Assembly: GCA_017561825.1 (NCBI GenBank)
Contig: JAFZBK010000056.1
Location: 1 to 64,000, forward strand
Direction: 5' to 3'
Source: Prevotella sp.
GTDB taxonomy: Bacteria; Bacteroidota; Bacteroidia; Bacteroidales; Bacteroidaceae
Length of the DNA: 64,000 nt
In this document: positions 15,866 through 26,985 of the stretch, piece by piece
Numbering within the stretch: the stretch's first letter is position 1
How the letters are laid out: the number at the start of each line of letters is the position of its first letter
Notes under the pieces: model-generated
Databases searched by the model: none
What the model saw: the letters and a program-made list of their open reading frames with translations, nothing else
Told to the model about the DNA's origin: nothing
Translations under genes and position numbers: made by a program

Positions 15866-17758
15866 TTACTCCAGATAAGTGTATCCGTAAAGACCGCTGC
15901 GGTAGTTCGAGAGGAACTCCTTGCCTTCTTCCAGAGAGATCTTGCCCTGCTTGACACTCTTGGCCACCCAGATTTCCAACTGACGAACCAGCTTCTTGGG
16001 GGCGTACTGTACATATTCCAATACCTCTGCCACGGTCTCACCATCGATAATCTGATCGATATGATACCCTCCGTCTTTCACAGAGATATGTACTGCCGTG
16101 GTATCGCCGAAGAGGTTATGCATGTCACCAAGAATCTCCTGATAGGCTCCCACAAGGAACACACCGAGATAATATGGTTCGTTCTTCTTCAGAGCATGAA
16201 CGGGCAGGGAGTGGGAGTTGTTGCGGTTGGTGACGAAGTTCGCAATCTTTCCATCTGAGTCGCAGGTGATATCCTGCAAGGTAGCATTGCGCGTTGGACG
16301 CTCATTGAGTCGCTGAAGCGGTACGATGGGGAAGAGCTGATCGATGGCCCAGGAGTCGCTAAGACTCTGGAACAACGAGAAGTTACAGAAATACTTATCT
16401 GCCAACAGCTTGTCGATATTCATCAACTCCTCGGGGATATGCTTCAGGTTCTTGGCCAATGCGTTGATCTCATGACAAACGCTCCAGTACATCGCCTCAA
16501 TCTCGGCACGAGTCTTCAGATCTACAATACCATGTGCGAACAAGTCGAGCACCTCTTCGCGGATCTGCTCAGCATCATGCCAGTCCTCCAACACATTGCG
16601 GGGTGACAAGTTATCCCATATCTCATAGAGATCCTTCACCAACTGGTGAGAGTTCTCATCGGGCTCGAATTCCTCAGGCATCTCAGGCAGGGAAGCGGTT
16701 TCCAAGACATCGATGACCAGCACGGAGTGGTGGGCAGCAAGGGAGCGACCGCTTTCTGTGATGATATTGGGATGAGGAAGTTCGTTCTTGTTGGCTGCTT
16801 CTACGAAGGTGTAGATACAGTCGTTGACATATTCCTGGATAGAATAGTTCACCGAGCTCTCACTCGAAGGAGAGCGTGTGCCGTCGTAGTCAACACCGAG
16901 TCCACCACCGCAATCCACGAAATCCACATTATAACCCATCTTATGCAGCTGGATATAGAACTGTGAAGCCTCGCGAAGGGCAGTCTGGATACGACGGATC
17001 TTGGTAATCTGCGAACCGATATGGAAATGGATGAGACGCAGGCAGTCGCGCATATTCTTCTTGTCGAGCAGTTCCAATGCTTCCAACAGCTGGGCACTGG
17101 TCAGACCGAACTTCGAAGCATCGCCGCCACTTTCCTCCCATTTGCCGCTACCGCTGCTGGCCAGCTTGATGCGGATACCGATATTAGGACGAACATCAAG
17201 CTTCTTGGCAACCTTGGCAATGAGCTCCAGTTCGTTCATCTTCTCCACAACGATGAAGATCTGCTTTCCCATCTTCTGTGCCAGCAGGGCCAGCTCAATG
17301 TAGCTCTGATCCTTGTAGCCGTTGCAGATGATGATGGAGTCGCTCTGGCACTGCATGGCAATCACCGCATGCAGCTCAGGCTTGGATCCTGCTTCCAGTC
17401 CGAGGTTGAACTTCCGTCCGTGAGAGATAATCTCCTCTACCACAGGCTGCATCTGGTTCACCTTGATGGGATAGACCACATAGTTCTCGCCTTTGTAGTC
17501 GTACTCCTTCGAGGCCTTCTTGAAGCAGCTCCACGTCTTCTCGATACGGTTGTCGAGGATGTCGGGGAATCGCAATAAGACAGGTGACTGCACGTCACGC
17601 AGAGATAATTCGTCCATCACTTCCCTGAGGTCGATCTGCACCTCATTCTTACAGGGAGTCACAAACACGTTTCCTTCTTCGTTGACTCCGAAATAGGAAG
17701 TACCCCATCCATTGATGTTGTACAGCTCCTTGGAATCCTCAATCGTCCATTTCTTCAT
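15866..17758 (-). CDS. speA: biosynthetic arginine decarboxylase
   Basis: A 630-residue fold-III PLP enzyme. VYPIKVNQ (PLP lysine K99) opens the TIM-barrel, HFHIGSQ and CGGGLGVDYDG bind phosphate and substrate, and the C-terminal beta domain completes the dimer site. It converts arginine to agmatine for putrescine/spermidine synthesis. Length matches the family. It is encoded between shikimate kinase (13 nt) and acetylglutamate kinase (15 nt) in the topA-aroK-speA-argB run. Confidence 0.94.
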   Translation of the reverse strand: MKKWTIEDSKELYNINGWGTSYFGVNEEGNVFVTPCKNEVQIDLREVMDELSLRDVQSPVLLRFPDILDNRIEKTWSCFKKASKEYDYKGENYVVYPIKVNQMQPVVEEIISHGRKFNLGLEAGSKPELHAVIAMQCQSDSIIICNGYKDQSYIELALLAQKMGKQIFIVVEKMNELELIAKVAKKLDVRPNIGIRIKLASSGSGKWEESGGDASKFGLTSAQLLEALELLDKKNMRDCLRLIHFHIGSQITKIRRIQTALREASQFYIQLHKMGYNVDFVDCGGGLGVDYDGTRSPSSESSVNYSIQEYVNDCIYTFVEAANKNELPHPNIITESGRSLAAHHSVLVIDVLETASLPEMPEEFEPDENSHQLVKDLYEIWDNLSPRNVLEDWHDAEQIREEVLDLFAHGIVDLKTRAEIEAMYWSVCHEINALAKNLKHIPEELMNIDKLLADKYFCNFSLFQSLSDSWAIDQLFPIVPLQRLNERPTRNATLQDITCDSDGKIANFVTNRNNSHSLPVHALKKNEPYYLGVFLVGAYQEILGDMHNLFGDTTAVHISVKDGGYHIDQIIDGETVAEVLEYVQYAPKKLVRQLEIWVAKSVKQGKISLEEGKEFLSNYRSGLYGYTYLE

Positions 17759-17771
17759 GGGGTTCGTTGTC

Positions 17772-18299
17772 TTATAGGTTTAATAGTTCGCGCAGCTTGG
17801 CTACGCTGATTTTGATCTTCTCGTAGTTGTCCATCAGGTTCACATCCAGCACATGCTTGGCCTGCAGGTAATACTGTTCACGCTTGTCGAGCTGCTCACG
17901 GATATACTGTTGCATCTCTTCGGGCGTTTTGTTCTTCAGCAGCGGTCGTTCGGTCTTGCCGATCTTCAGATGACCGTACAGCACCTCGGGTGAGGCTTTC
18001 AGATAAACAGTATCGCCTTGGGCGTTCATGTATTCCATGTTATCATAGAAACAAGGGGTGCCACCGCCGCAACTGATGATGACATCTTCGAACTCCGCCA
18101 CTTCATGGAGCAGGTTGTGCTCGATCTTGCGGAATCCTTCTTCACCGCGTTCGGCGAAAATTTGCGGAACGGTTTTGCGCATCCGACTCTCGATATACCA
18201 GTCAAGGTCGTAGAAAGGGATATTCAGTTCCTTTGAAAGAGCCTTGCCGACCGTAGTCTTACCGGCACCCATGTAGCCTATGATGATGATCCGCCTCAT
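17772..18299 (-). CDS. aroK: shikimate kinase
   Basis: A 175-residue P-loop kinase: GYMGAGKTTVGKAL (Walker A), the shikimate-binding DLDWYIE and GEEGFRKIE segments, CGGGTP, and the lid arginine region TERPLL. It phosphorylates shikimate on the way to chorismate. I start it at the ATG at 18299, which overlaps the topA stop (ATGA); a longer in-frame reading to 18338 would add 13 residues inside topA that are not family-like. Confidence 0.92.
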   Translation of the reverse strand: MRRIIIIGYMGAGKTTVGKALSKELNIPFYDLDWYIESRMRKTVPQIFAERGEEGFRKIEHNLLHEVAEFEDVIISCGGGTPCFYDNMEYMNAQGDTVYLKASPEVLYGHLKIGKTERPLLKNKTPEEMQQYIREQLDKREQYYLQAKHVLDVNLMDNYEKIKISVAKLRELLNL

Positions 18300-20620
18300 T
18301 TCTTCTTTGCGTTCTGCGCCTCGATTACATGCAGACACTCTTCCAGTGTCAGATCAGCAACCTTGGCGTGCATGGCCTTCGGCAGACGGTAGTTCTTGCC
18401 GTCGTATGACAGATAAGGACCATACCTTCCGTTGAGCACCTCCAGTTTCGGCTCCTCCTCGAAGGTCTTCAGGTGGCGCTGTGTTTCCTGCTTGCGCTTG
18501 TCCTCAATCAGCTTGATGCACTCTTCCATGGTGATGGTCATGGGGTCGGCTTCCTTTGGAAGGGATACATATTTCTTGTTATGTAACACATAGGGTCCGA
18601 AACGACCAGTACCGATTACCACATCACTGTTCTCGTAAGAACCCACCAGACGGGGAAGACTGAACAGTTCCAAGGCCTCGTCGAGCGAGATGGTCTCCAT
18701 GCTCTTACCAGCAGGCAGCTGAGCGAAGCGAGGCTTCTCCTTATCTTCTGCCGTACCGATCTGAATGACGGGTCCGAAACGACCAATCTTCACGAATACG
18801 GGCTTGCCAGTAGCAGGATCTGTACCCAGTTCGCGTTCACCAGCCTTATGTTCCTCGCGGGCATTCATGGTCTTCTCCACAGTAGGCTCGAAGTCCTTGT
18901 AGAACTTCTTGATCATATTGGTCCATTGCTTCCTGCCTTCAGCAATATCATCGAATTCCTTCTCCACCTTGGCCGTGAAATGGTAATCCAAGATCTGCGG
19001 GAAGTATTTCATGAGGAAATCGTTGACCACCATACCGATATCTGTGGGGAGGAGTTTGCCTTTGTCGCTACCTGCCATCTCCTTACGAGTCCTGGTAGTA
19101 ACCTTGATGCCCTGGAGGATGTCGATGGTATATTTGCGCTCCTCGCCTTTCTTGTCACCCTTCTGAACATACTCACGCTGCTGGATGGTAGAGATGGTGG
19201 GGGCATAGGTGGAAGGACGACCGATACCTAACTCCTCCAGCTTATGTACCAGAGAAGCTTCTGTATATCTGAGCGGTCCTTGGGTGAAGCGTTCCGTGGC
19301 ACTGATCTCTCTACGCTGCAGACTATCACCTTTCTTCATCGGTGGCAGCACATGTGAGAAATCATCCTGGTTCTCATCCTCATCGAGCGATTCGCGGTAA
19401 ACCTTCAGGAAACCGTCGAACTTCACCACCTCACCTTGGGCGATGAAGGCGTACGGCTGTTTGTTACCATTGTTGTTGATGCTGATTTCCACAGTGGTCT
19501 TCTCAATCTGTGCATCAGCCATCTGAGAGGCGATGGTACGCTTCCAGATCAGGTCGTACAGACGACGCTCCTGTGCTGTACCTTCAATGGTAGCCTTACT
19601 CATGTAGGTAGGACGGATGGCCTCGTGTGCTTCCTGAGCACCTTTGGAGTGTGTGTGGAACTGTCGTGTATGACTGTATTCCTTGCCCCACAGGTTCGTG
19701 ATCTCTTCCTTGCTCGTACCTAAGCAGAGAGAGGAGAGGTTCACGGAGTCGGTACGCATATAAGTGATGTGTCCGTTCTCGTAGAGGTGCTGGGCCACCA
19801 TCATGGTCTGACTAACCGTAAAGCCCAACTTACGGGCTGCCTCCTGCTGAAGGGTACTGGTGGTGAAAGGAGGTGCGGGATTGCGCTTCTGTGGCTTCTT
19901 CTGAATGTCTTTCACCACGAACTCGCTGTCCTTGCAGATCTCTAAGAATGCCAATACCTCATCATGTGTCTTGAAACGGGTATCGAGCTCTGCCTTCACC
20001 TCACTCTGCGATCCGTCAGCATTGGTCAGACCGAAGATGGCACTGATACGATAGTAGGGCTCACTTTGGAAATTCTGGATCTCGCGCTCACGCTCAACGA
20101 TCAGGCGTACTGCTACACTTTGTACACGACCAGCCGACAAGGCGGGTTTCACCTTACGCCAAAGTACAGGAGAGAGCTTGAAGCCAACAAGACGGTCGAG
20201 TACACGACGGGCCTGCTGGGCGTTCACGAGGTTCATGTTCAGATGACGAGGATTCTCGATGGCTGCCAGGATGGCAGGCTTGGTAATCTCGTGGAAAACG
20301 ATACGGTTGGTTTTCTCTTCATCCAACCCAAGTACTTCGCAAAGGTGCCAAGAGATGGCTTCTCCTTCGCGGTCTTCATCGGAAGCCAGCCAGATGTTCT
20401 CTGCCTTCTTCGCGTTTGACTTCAGTTCGCTGACCAGTTTCTTCTTTTCATCAGGGATCTCGTAGTCAGGTTCCAAGGATCCCATCTCTATACTGATTTC
20501 TTTTTTCTTCAAGTCGCGGATATGCCCGTAGCTCGACATCACCTTGAAATCCTGTCCTAAGAATTTCTCGATTGTCTTTGCTTTTGCCGGGCTCTCTACA
20601 ATGACCAGATTCTTCTGCAT
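18296..20620 (-). CDS. topA: DNA topoisomerase I
   Basis: A 774-residue type IA topoisomerase. The TOPRIM domain begins with IVESPAKAKTIEKFLG, and DEDREGEAISWHL carries the metal-binding acidic cluster. The active-site tyrosine is in ITYMRTDSVNLS (about residue 290). The C-terminus has at least three topoisomerase-C repeats with GRFGPV, GRFGPYVLHNKKYVSL and GRYGPYLSYDGKNYRL, but no zinc-finger cysteines, as is usual in Bacteroidota. It relaxes negative supercoils. First gene of a run with aroK, speA and argB. Confidence 0.96.
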   Translation of the reverse strand: MQKNLVIVESPAKAKTIEKFLGQDFKVMSSYGHIRDLKKKEISIEMGSLEPDYEIPDEKKKLVSELKSNAKKAENIWLASDEDREGEAISWHLCEVLGLDEEKTNRIVFHEITKPAILAAIENPRHLNMNLVNAQQARRVLDRLVGFKLSPVLWRKVKPALSAGRVQSVAVRLIVEREREIQNFQSEPYYRISAIFGLTNADGSQSEVKAELDTRFKTHDEVLAFLEICKDSEFVVKDIQKKPQKRNPAPPFTTSTLQQEAARKLGFTVSQTMMVAQHLYENGHITYMRTDSVNLSSLCLGTSKEEITNLWGKEYSHTRQFHTHSKGAQEAHEAIRPTYMSKATIEGTAQERRLYDLIWKRTIASQMADAQIEKTTVEISINNNGNKQPYAFIAQGEVVKFDGFLKVYRESLDEDENQDDFSHVLPPMKKGDSLQRREISATERFTQGPLRYTEASLVHKLEELGIGRPSTYAPTISTIQQREYVQKGDKKGEERKYTIDILQGIKVTTRTRKEMAGSDKGKLLPTDIGMVVNDFLMKYFPQILDYHFTAKVEKEFDDIAEGRKQWTNMIKKFYKDFEPTVEKTMNAREEHKAGERELGTDPATGKPVFVKIGRFGPVIQIGTAEDKEKPRFAQLPAGKSMETISLDEALELFSLPRLVGSYENSDVVIGTGRFGPYVLHNKKYVSLPKEADPMTITMEECIKLIEDKRKQETQRHLKTFEEEPKLEVLNGRYGPYLSYDGKNYRLPKAMHAKVADLTLEECLHVIEAQNAKKK

Positions 20621-20745
20621 AATGATATTAATTTGATTTTGGGATGCAAAAGTAGATAAAAACTTTGCATATACCTTATTATATATATGATTTTTTAGTT
20701 ATTTTAATACTTTGGCCGTTGTGGACTTACCGCAACACATCAAAA

Positions 20746-20771
20746 AAAGGTGTGCCGTTTAGCACACCTTT
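20746..20771 (-). terminator. intrinsic terminator of pnp
   Basis: AAAGGTGTGC and GCACACCTTT form perfect arms around a 6-nt loop. On the minus strand they are followed by a long T run, 25 nt after the pnp stop. Confidence 0.85.
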
Positions 20772-20795
20772 CTGTTATTTTCTTTCCACAAAGGA

Positions 20796-23156
20796 TTAGA
20801 AATCCATGTGGTCGAGAGAATCATTGAAATCCTTCGGCTCATGATCAGCGGGATCATGATACTCCTTGAATGACTCCTGCTTCTGCTCGTGGTTGCGCTC
20901 GCCTTTCTCATGACGGTTGCCACCATTGCGGCGGTCGTCTCTGTTACGACCGTTGCGACGATCAGGACGCTCAGGACGAGGACGGCGCTCACGCTCTACA
21001 TATCCTTCTGGTTTCGGAATCAGCACACGGTGACTGAGCTTGTACTTACCAGTCTTCGGATCGATCTCCAGGAGCTTCACGGTGATTTTGTCACCTTCCT
21101 TCAGACCAGCCTCCTCAACAGTCTCCAAACGCTTCCAGTCGATCTCGCTGATGTGCAGCAGACCATCCTTGCCGGGCAGGATCTCTACGAAGCAGCCATA
21201 AGGCATGATGGAACGAACCGTTCCCTCGTAGATCTCACCCACCTCAGGAACAGCCACGATGGCACGGATCTTGCGAATGGCAGCATCGATAGCCTCCTTG
21301 TTCGGAGCACTAACCTGTACCTTACCAACGCCTTCCACCTCATCGATTACGATGGTAGCACCGGTCTCTTCCTGCATCTGCTGGATAATCTTTCCGCCCG
21401 GGCCAATCACAGCACCGATAAACTCCTTCGGAATATCAAAGGCCTCGATACGAGGTACATGCGGCTTCAGTTCAGCACGCGGCTCGGCAATCGTCTCGAG
21501 CATCTTTCCAAGGATATGCTCACGACCAGCCTTGGCCTGCATGAGCGCCTTCTCCAGAATATCGAACGACAGACCGTCGCACTTGATATCCATCTGTGTG
21601 GCGGTAAGACCGTCCTTTGTACCAGTGGTCTTGAAGTCCATGTCACCCAGATGATCCTCATCACCCAGAATGTCGCTCAGCACGGCATACTTGTCCTCTC
21701 CAGGATTCTTGATCAGACCCATGGCAATACCGCTGACGGGCTTCTTCATGGGAACACCTGCATCCATCAATGCCAAGGTTCCTGCACAGACTGTAGCCAT
21801 GGAAGAAGAACCGTTTGACTCCAGGATCTGAGATACCAGACGGACTGTGTAGGGGAACTCCTCGGGGATCTGACCCTTCAGACCGCGCCATGCCAGATGA
21901 CCATGACCAATCTCACGGCGACCTACACCGCGCTGAGCCTTGGCCTCACCTGTACAGAACGGGGGGAAGTTATAGTGGAGGAGGAAGCGCATGTAACCGC
22001 GCTCCAATACATCGTCAACCAGCTTCTCATCCAACTTCGTACCAAGGGTACAAGTAGAAAGACTCTGTGTCTCACCACGGGTGAAGATAGAACTTCCGTG
22101 AGGCATGGGCAGCGGAGAAACCTCGCACCAGATAGGACGGATTTCATCGCACTTACGACCGTCGAGGCGAATGCCCTCATCGAGGATGCAACGGCGCATA
22201 GCGTCACGCTCTACATCGTGGTAGTAACGCTCCATCATGGCCTCGTACTCTTCCTTGGAGATTGCCGGACTTTCCTGACTTTCCGGATTTTCCGGAAGTT
22301 CTGCAAAGAACTTCTCTTTGAAGTCGGCCAGCAGCTTCTCGAAAGCTTCTGCACGAGCCTGCTTCTCCAGAGCCTGCTTGGTGATATCATAGGCGGGCTG
22401 ATAGAGCTCCTTGTTCATCTGCTCACGCAAAGCCTCGTCGTTGATCTCATGATCATACTCGCGCTTCACATCCTTGCCGAGCTCCTTGCTCAGCTCAGAC
22501 TGCAGCTCGCACATCGGCTTGATAGCGGCCATGGCAGCCTTGAGAGCACCGATCATATCCTGTTCGCTAACCTCTTTCATCTCACCTTCCACCATCATGA
22601 TGTTCTCAGCAGAAGCACCTACCATAATGTCCATGTCGGCCTCCTTCATCTGCTCGAAGGTGGGGTTGATGACGTACTCGCCATTGATACGAGCCACGCG
22701 AACCTCTGAAATGGGGCATTCGAAAGGAATATCTGAGCAAGCCAAAGCGGCAGAAGCGGCAAAGCCAGCCAAAGCATCGGGTTGATCTACTCCGTCAGCT
22801 GAGAGCAGCATAACGTTTACAAACACCTCAGCATGATAATTTGAGGGGAAGAGGGGGCGAAGCACACGGTCAACCAGTCGTGAGGTAAGAATCTCGTTGT
22901 CACTGGCCTTGCCTTCGCGCTTCGTGAATCCGCCGGGGAAACGTCCGGCAGCGGAGTACTGTTCTCTGTAGTCAACCTGCAAAGGCATGAAATCTGTTCC
23001 GGGAACTGCATCCTTTGCGGCACAAACAGTGGCGAGCAAAACGGTGTTGTTCATACGCAGAACAACGCTACCATCGGTCTGTTTTGCCACTTTCCCGGTT
23101 TCAATGGTGATGGTTCTTCCATCAGCCAATTGAAGGGTTTTCGTAATTACGTTCAT
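20796..23156 (-). CDS. pnp: polyribonucleotide nucleotidyltransferase
   Basis: A 786-residue PNPase with two RNase PH domains, a helical linker, then KH ([20 protein letters not shown]) and S1 ([20 protein letters not shown]) RNA-binding domains, and an arginine/asparagine-rich tail ([18 protein letters not shown]). The second PH domain has the phosphate-binding [19 protein letters not shown]. It degrades RNA 3' to 5' by phosphorolysis as part of mRNA turnover. The long charged tail (from about residue 715) is typical of Bacteroidota. It has its own terminator and is separate from topA. Confidence 0.96.
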   Translation of the reverse strand: MNVITKTLQLADGRTITIETGKVAKQTDGSVVLRMNNTVLLATVCAAKDAVPGTDFMPLQVDYREQYSAAGRFPGGFTKREGKASDNEILTSRLVDRVLRPLFPSNYHAEVFVNVMLLSADGVDQPDALAGFAASAALACSDIPFECPISEVRVARINGEYVINPTFEQMKEADMDIMVGASAENIMMVEGEMKEVSEQDMIGALKAAMAAIKPMCELQSELSKELGKDVKREYDHEINDEALREQMNKELYQPAYDITKQALEKQARAEAFEKLLADFKEKFFAELPENPESQESPAISKEEYEAMMERYYHDVERDAMRRCILDEGIRLDGRKCDEIRPIWCEVSPLPMPHGSSIFTRGETQSLSTCTLGTKLDEKLVDDVLERGYMRFLLHYNFPPFCTGEAKAQRGVGRREIGHGHLAWRGLKGQIPEEFPYTVRLVSQILESNGSSSMATVCAGTLALMDAGVPMKKPVSGIAMGLIKNPGEDKYAVLSDILGDEDHLGDMDFKTTGTKDGLTATQMDIKCDGLSFDILEKALMQAKAGREHILGKMLETIAEPRAELKPHVPRIEAFDIPKEFIGAVIGPGGKIIQQMQEETGATIVIDEVEGVGKVQVSAPNKEAIDAAIRKIRAIVAVPEVGEIYEGTVRSIMPYGCFVEILPGKDGLLHISEIDWKRLETVEEAGLKEGDKITVKLLEIDPKTGKYKLSHRVLIPKPEGYVERERRPRPERPDRRNGRNRDDRRNGGNRHEKGERNHEQKQESFKEYHDPADHEPKDFNDSLDHMDF

Positions 23157-23317
23157 CTAAAAATACTTATTGTTTTAACATACATCAAATGCGCAAAGAC
23201 ACTTCGTTGCGCAAAAATCCGTGCAAAGATACGGAAAAGAAAGCGAACAAAAGAATAAAAACGGGAATATTATCTTTTTTTACCATTTAAAAGGTACACG
23301 CAGGAGGAAAGAAAGGG

Positions 23318-24208
23318 TTACCACGACTTGTAAACCCAATCTATGTGGTACTGAGTGATTACCGTCTTACCTGCCTGTTCTTCCACAACTGTGGCCAACA
23401 CATTGCGGGGCCAGCCATCGTCGAAATAGGCATATTCGTAGTAATAACTTGTCTGACTTCCATCATCTTCCTTCTCTACAAGCTTGATGTACATCTGATA
23501 CTCATCTTCATTGGAATCCTCATCATCCTCCAATGCACCGGCATGAACCTGGTAGTAACAAGATACCCCATCTTCTTCAACGGTGGACTCACCCACGGGC
23601 AGTTCTTTCCCGTGGAAGGTGAAAAGTAAGATCAACGGCGAAAATAATTCAGTCATCTTTTCCTTAGTGCCCGCTACTTCATCATATTGTTCTTTCACAT
23701 GTTTCATCAGTTCTTCCTTGGACTGTCGTGCATAGAGTTCGGGATGATGGTAATAGTTCGAGTCAATGAGTTTCTTCATGACATCCAGTCCTACCTTATA
23801 TCTTTCTTTCCAGTTATCTATACCTTGGAAACAACCCATTTCATCGGTAGAAAAGAGCACTTTACTTCCCAATGCCATACGCGAAGCCATTAAGGACATT
23901 TGACCCTCAAGGGACAGTGTATCGCGTTTCCACACATCAGTGTAAACCAATTCCATCTTATAACCCTTTTTCGTTGAGTCTGTTACGCAGATGCGGAAAT
24001 CACCCCCTGAACCATCTATGATGGTGGTGTCTCCTTTGACGATTTCTCCAACCACTTGTGAGAATTGGTATTCCAAGGTATCAGTCTTGCTGAACCATCC
24101 AATAACACTAACCAAAGAATCCCTTTCCAAAGTATCTGCCATGTTTTGAGCAGTAGTGGTCAACGTCAGTAACAACATCGACAAAGTACATAAAAATCTT
24201 ATCATCAT
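23318..24208 (-). CDS. secreted hypothetical protein
   Basis: A 296-residue protein with a signal peptide (residues 1-20, ending LLTLTTTAQ). The mature part is mixed alpha/beta with an acidic stretch EDDEDSNEDEYQMYIKLVEK and a C-terminal TVVEEQAGKTVITQYHID segment. I recognise no family. It is monocistronic between pnp and the divergent GH115 gene. It is probably periplasmic or outer-membrane associated. Confidence 0.6.
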   Translation of the reverse strand: MMIRFLCTLSMLLLTLTTTAQNMADTLERDSLVSVIGWFSKTDTLEYQFSQVVGEIVKGDTTIIDGSGGDFRICVTDSTKKGYKMELVYTDVWKRDTLSLEGQMSLMASRMALGSKVLFSTDEMGCFQGIDNWKERYKVGLDVMKKLIDSNYYHHPELYARQSKEELMKHVKEQYDEVAGTKEKMTELFSPLILLFTFHGKELPVGESTVEEDGVSCYYQVHAGALEDDEDSNEDEYQMYIKLVEKEDDGSQTSYYYEYAYFDDGWPRNVLATVVEEQAGKTVITQYHIDWVYKSW

Positions 24209-24311
24209 TTATCCTTCATTTTAAAAATGCGTGCAAAGGTAATCATTTTTCTCTATAACCGTTGCAAATGTTTTTGAAATTGTATCATGAGTAACATTCT
24301 TTTCGTTAAGA

Positions 24312-24343
24312 TTTGACAATTAAGAAGAAAAACCTTATCTTTG
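24312..24343 (+). promoter_or_regulatory. promoter of the GH115 gene
   Basis: TTTG (24312-24315) and TATCTTTG (24336-24343) match the -33 and -7 boxes with a 20-nt spacer, 30 nt before the ATG. This is the best promoter match in the window. Confidence 0.7.
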
Positions 24344-24372
24344 CATTCCATACGAACCCATAACAGAACAAT

Positions 24373-26892
24373 ATGAGAACTTATCAAACCCTACGATCCT
24401 TCTGCCTGGTGGTGGCACTGTTTGTAACAAGTCACATCATGGCAGCAGAACAGTTTGTCAGTTTCAGTAACGGTGACTTGTTACTGAACGAGAACAACAC
24501 AGTAAAGATCCATTATGACAGTAATGATTTGAAAGGCGTGAGCATCGCGGCACGGAACCTGCAGACCGACTTGCAGAAGGTGTGCGGTGGGCAGATCACC
24601 TTCTCTTCTGCTGCCGAAGCCAATATCATCATTGGAACCATCGGTCATTCTGCAGCTATCGACAAGTTGGTGAAGACCAAGAAAATCGATGGAAAGGCAT
24701 TGAAAGGGAAACTGGAGAAGTTCTTCATCACAACGATTAACGATCAGTTGGTAATAGCTGGAAGCGACCGTCGTGGTACCATTTTCGGTATCTATGAGCT
24801 GTCACGTCAGATTGGTGTGTCGCCCTGGTACTATTGGGCTGATGTAGCCATCGAACATCATGATAAGATATATATCAAAAACGGCGGTTTCACCGATGGA
24901 GAGCCTGTAGTGAAGTACCGTGGAATCTTCATCAATGATGAGGCTCCTTGTCTGACTTCCTGGGTGAAGAATACCTTCGGCACCGACTATGGTGGTCATG
25001 ATTTCTACGAGAAGGTGTTTGAACTGATTCTCCGTCTGAAAGGTAACTTCCTATGGCCAGCCATGTGGGGTTGGGCATTCTATGCTGATGATCCACAGAA
25101 TGGCAAACTGGCCGATGAAATGGGCGTTGTGATTGGCACCTCTCATCACGAGCCCATGGGAAGGAATCATCAGGAATATGCTCGTCATCGTAGGGAATAT
25201 GGTGACTGGAACTACCAGACCAACAAGGAAAAGCTCGATCAATTCTTCCGTGAGGGTATCGAACGGGCAAAGGGTACAGAGGACCTGATTACGATTGGTA
25301 TGCGTGGTGATGGTGATGAGGCGATGAGTGCCGAGGCTGATACCAAGCTTTTAGAGGATATTGTAAAGAACCAACGTCGTATCATCCAGGAGGTAACCAA
25401 GCGTCCTGCAAAGGAAACACCACAGGTATGGGCACTCTACAAGGAGGTGCTGGAGTATTACGACAAGGGTATGACCGTGCCCGATGATGTGCTGATCCTG
25501 TTGTGTGATGATAACTGGGGCAATGTACGACGGGTGCCGAAAGCCCAGGAACGTAACCATCCAGGTGGATGGGGCCTCTACTACCATGTGGATTATGTGG
25601 GTGCACCCCGCAACTCCAAGTGGCTCAACGTAACACCTTCGCAGAATATGTGGGAGCAGCTGCAGTTGGCCTACCAGTATGGTATTGATCGTTTGTGGGT
25701 TCTGAACGTGGGCGACATCAAGCCGATGGAGTATCCCATCACGTTGTTCATGGATATGGCATGGAATCCGAATGCGGTGAGTGTGGATGTTACGGATAGT
25801 CATACAATAGATTTCTGTCGTCAGCTGTGGGGTGAGGAACAGGCAGATGAGGCTGCCCGCATCCTGAACCTCTGTTGTAAGTATAACGGAAGGGTTACGG
25901 CAGAGATGCTTTCAGCCAATACGTATAATGTGGAGACAGGCGACTGGCAGCGTGCTGTGAATGAATACCTGGAACTGGAGAATGCCGCATTGCAGCAGTT
26001 CCTCACGTTGCGTGACGACCAGCGCGACAGTTACCGTCAGATCATCCTCTTCCCGGTGCAGGCCATGAGCAATATCTATCAGATGTATTATGCGCAGGCC
26101 ATGAACCAGAAACTCTTCAAGGAAGGTAATCCTGATGCGAACCTGTGGGCTGACAAGGTGGAGGCTGCTTTCCATCGCGACTCTCTCCTTTGTGCCCAGT
26201 ACAACCACGAGATTGCCAATGGCAAATGGAACGGCATGATGACGCAGAAGCACATCGGTTATGTCAGTTGGAATGATAACTTCCCCAAGGACCGTCTGCC
26301 GAGAATCTCCCGTATCAAGGAGTCCGATGAAATCGGTGGTTTTAGCTTCAAGGAGAAGGATGGATATGTTGCCATGGAGGCAGAGCATTTCTGGGAGAAG
26401 AAAGATGCGAAACAGGCACAATGGACCGTCATTCCTTACATGGGACGAACGCTGAGTGCTTTGTCATTGATGCCATATACAACAAGTACTGATGATGCCT
26501 CCCTGTCATACCGCTTCTCTTTCTCGGATGCCAATAAGCAACTGAAGGAAGTCAAGGTCATCGTGGTGGTGAAATCCACGCTCGACTATCTGGATAAGGG
26601 CGGATTGGAATACACGGTGTCTATGGATGGACAGGCACCTCAGACCGTGAATTTCAACAGTAAGCTGAACGAGAAACCGGAGAATATCTACAGCGTCTAT
26701 TATCCTACCGTGGCCCTTCGTGTGGTGTCGAGTACGATACAACTGCCGCTGGGTAACTCAGGTGATGGCTGGCATACCGTTACGATTCATCCCAAGGATC
26801 CAGCCATTGTCTTTGAGAAGGTCATCATCGACTGCGGCGGCTATCAGTCATCGTTCCTCTTCATGGACGAGAGTCCGAAAACAAAGAATTAA
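24373..26892 (+). CDS. glycoside hydrolase family 115, xylan alpha-glucuronidase
   Basis: An 839-residue secreted protein with a signal peptide cleaved after HIMA-AEQ (about residue 25). GH115 features are visible: GTIFGIYELSRQIGVSPWYYW, YRGIFINDEAP, LKGNFLWPAMWGWAFY, GTSHHEPMGR, IGMRGDGDEAM and LCDDNWGN. The C-terminal domain (from about residue 640, KDGYVAMEAEHFW) is the family's beta-sandwich. GH115 enzymes remove glucuronic or 4-O-methyl-glucuronic acid from xylan. Two esterase genes 5-8 kb downstream could act on the same acetylated xylans, though no SusC/D pair is present here. Confidence 0.9.
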   Translation: MRTYQTLRSFCLVVALFVTSHIMAAEQFVSFSNGDLLLNENNTVKIHYDSNDLKGVSIAARNLQTDLQKVCGGQITFSSAAEANIIIGTIGHSAAIDKLVKTKKIDGKALKGKLEKFFITTINDQLVIAGSDRRGTIFGIYELSRQIGVSPWYYWADVAIEHHDKIYIKNGGFTDGEPVVKYRGIFINDEAPCLTSWVKNTFGTDYGGHDFYEKVFELILRLKGNFLWPAMWGWAFYADDPQNGKLADEMGVVIGTSHHEPMGRNHQEYARHRREYGDWNYQTNKEKLDQFFREGIERAKGTEDLITIGMRGDGDEAMSAEADTKLLEDIVKNQRRIIQEVTKRPAKETPQVWALYKEVLEYYDKGMTVPDDVLILLCDDNWGNVRRVPKAQERNHPGGWGLYYHVDYVGAPRNSKWLNVTPSQNMWEQLQLAYQYGIDRLWVLNVGDIKPMEYPITLFMDMAWNPNAVSVDVTDSHTIDFCRQLWGEEQADEAARILNLCCKYNGRVTAEMLSANTYNVETGDWQRAVNEYLELENAALQQFLTLRDDQRDSYRQIILFPVQAMSNIYQMYYAQAMNQKLFKEGNPDANLWADKVEAAFHRDSLLCAQYNHEIANGKWNGMMTQKHIGYVSWNDNFPKDRLPRISRIKESDEIGGFSFKEKDGYVAMEAEHFWEKKDAKQAQWTVIPYMGRTLSALSLMPYTTSTDDASLSYRFSFSDANKQLKEVKVIVVVKSTLDYLDKGGLEYTVSMDGQAPQTVNFNSKLNEKPENIYSVYYPTVALRVVSSTIQLPLGNSGDGWHTVTIHPKDPAIVFEKVIIDCGGYQSSFLFMDESPKTKN

Positions 26893-26985
26893 TTTGTTTT
26901 TTCGCTCTTTTGTGCGGTATGTCAAAAAAAAGATGTACCTTTGTCTGCATATTATCAAAACTGAAAACAAAAAAAAGGAAAAGAT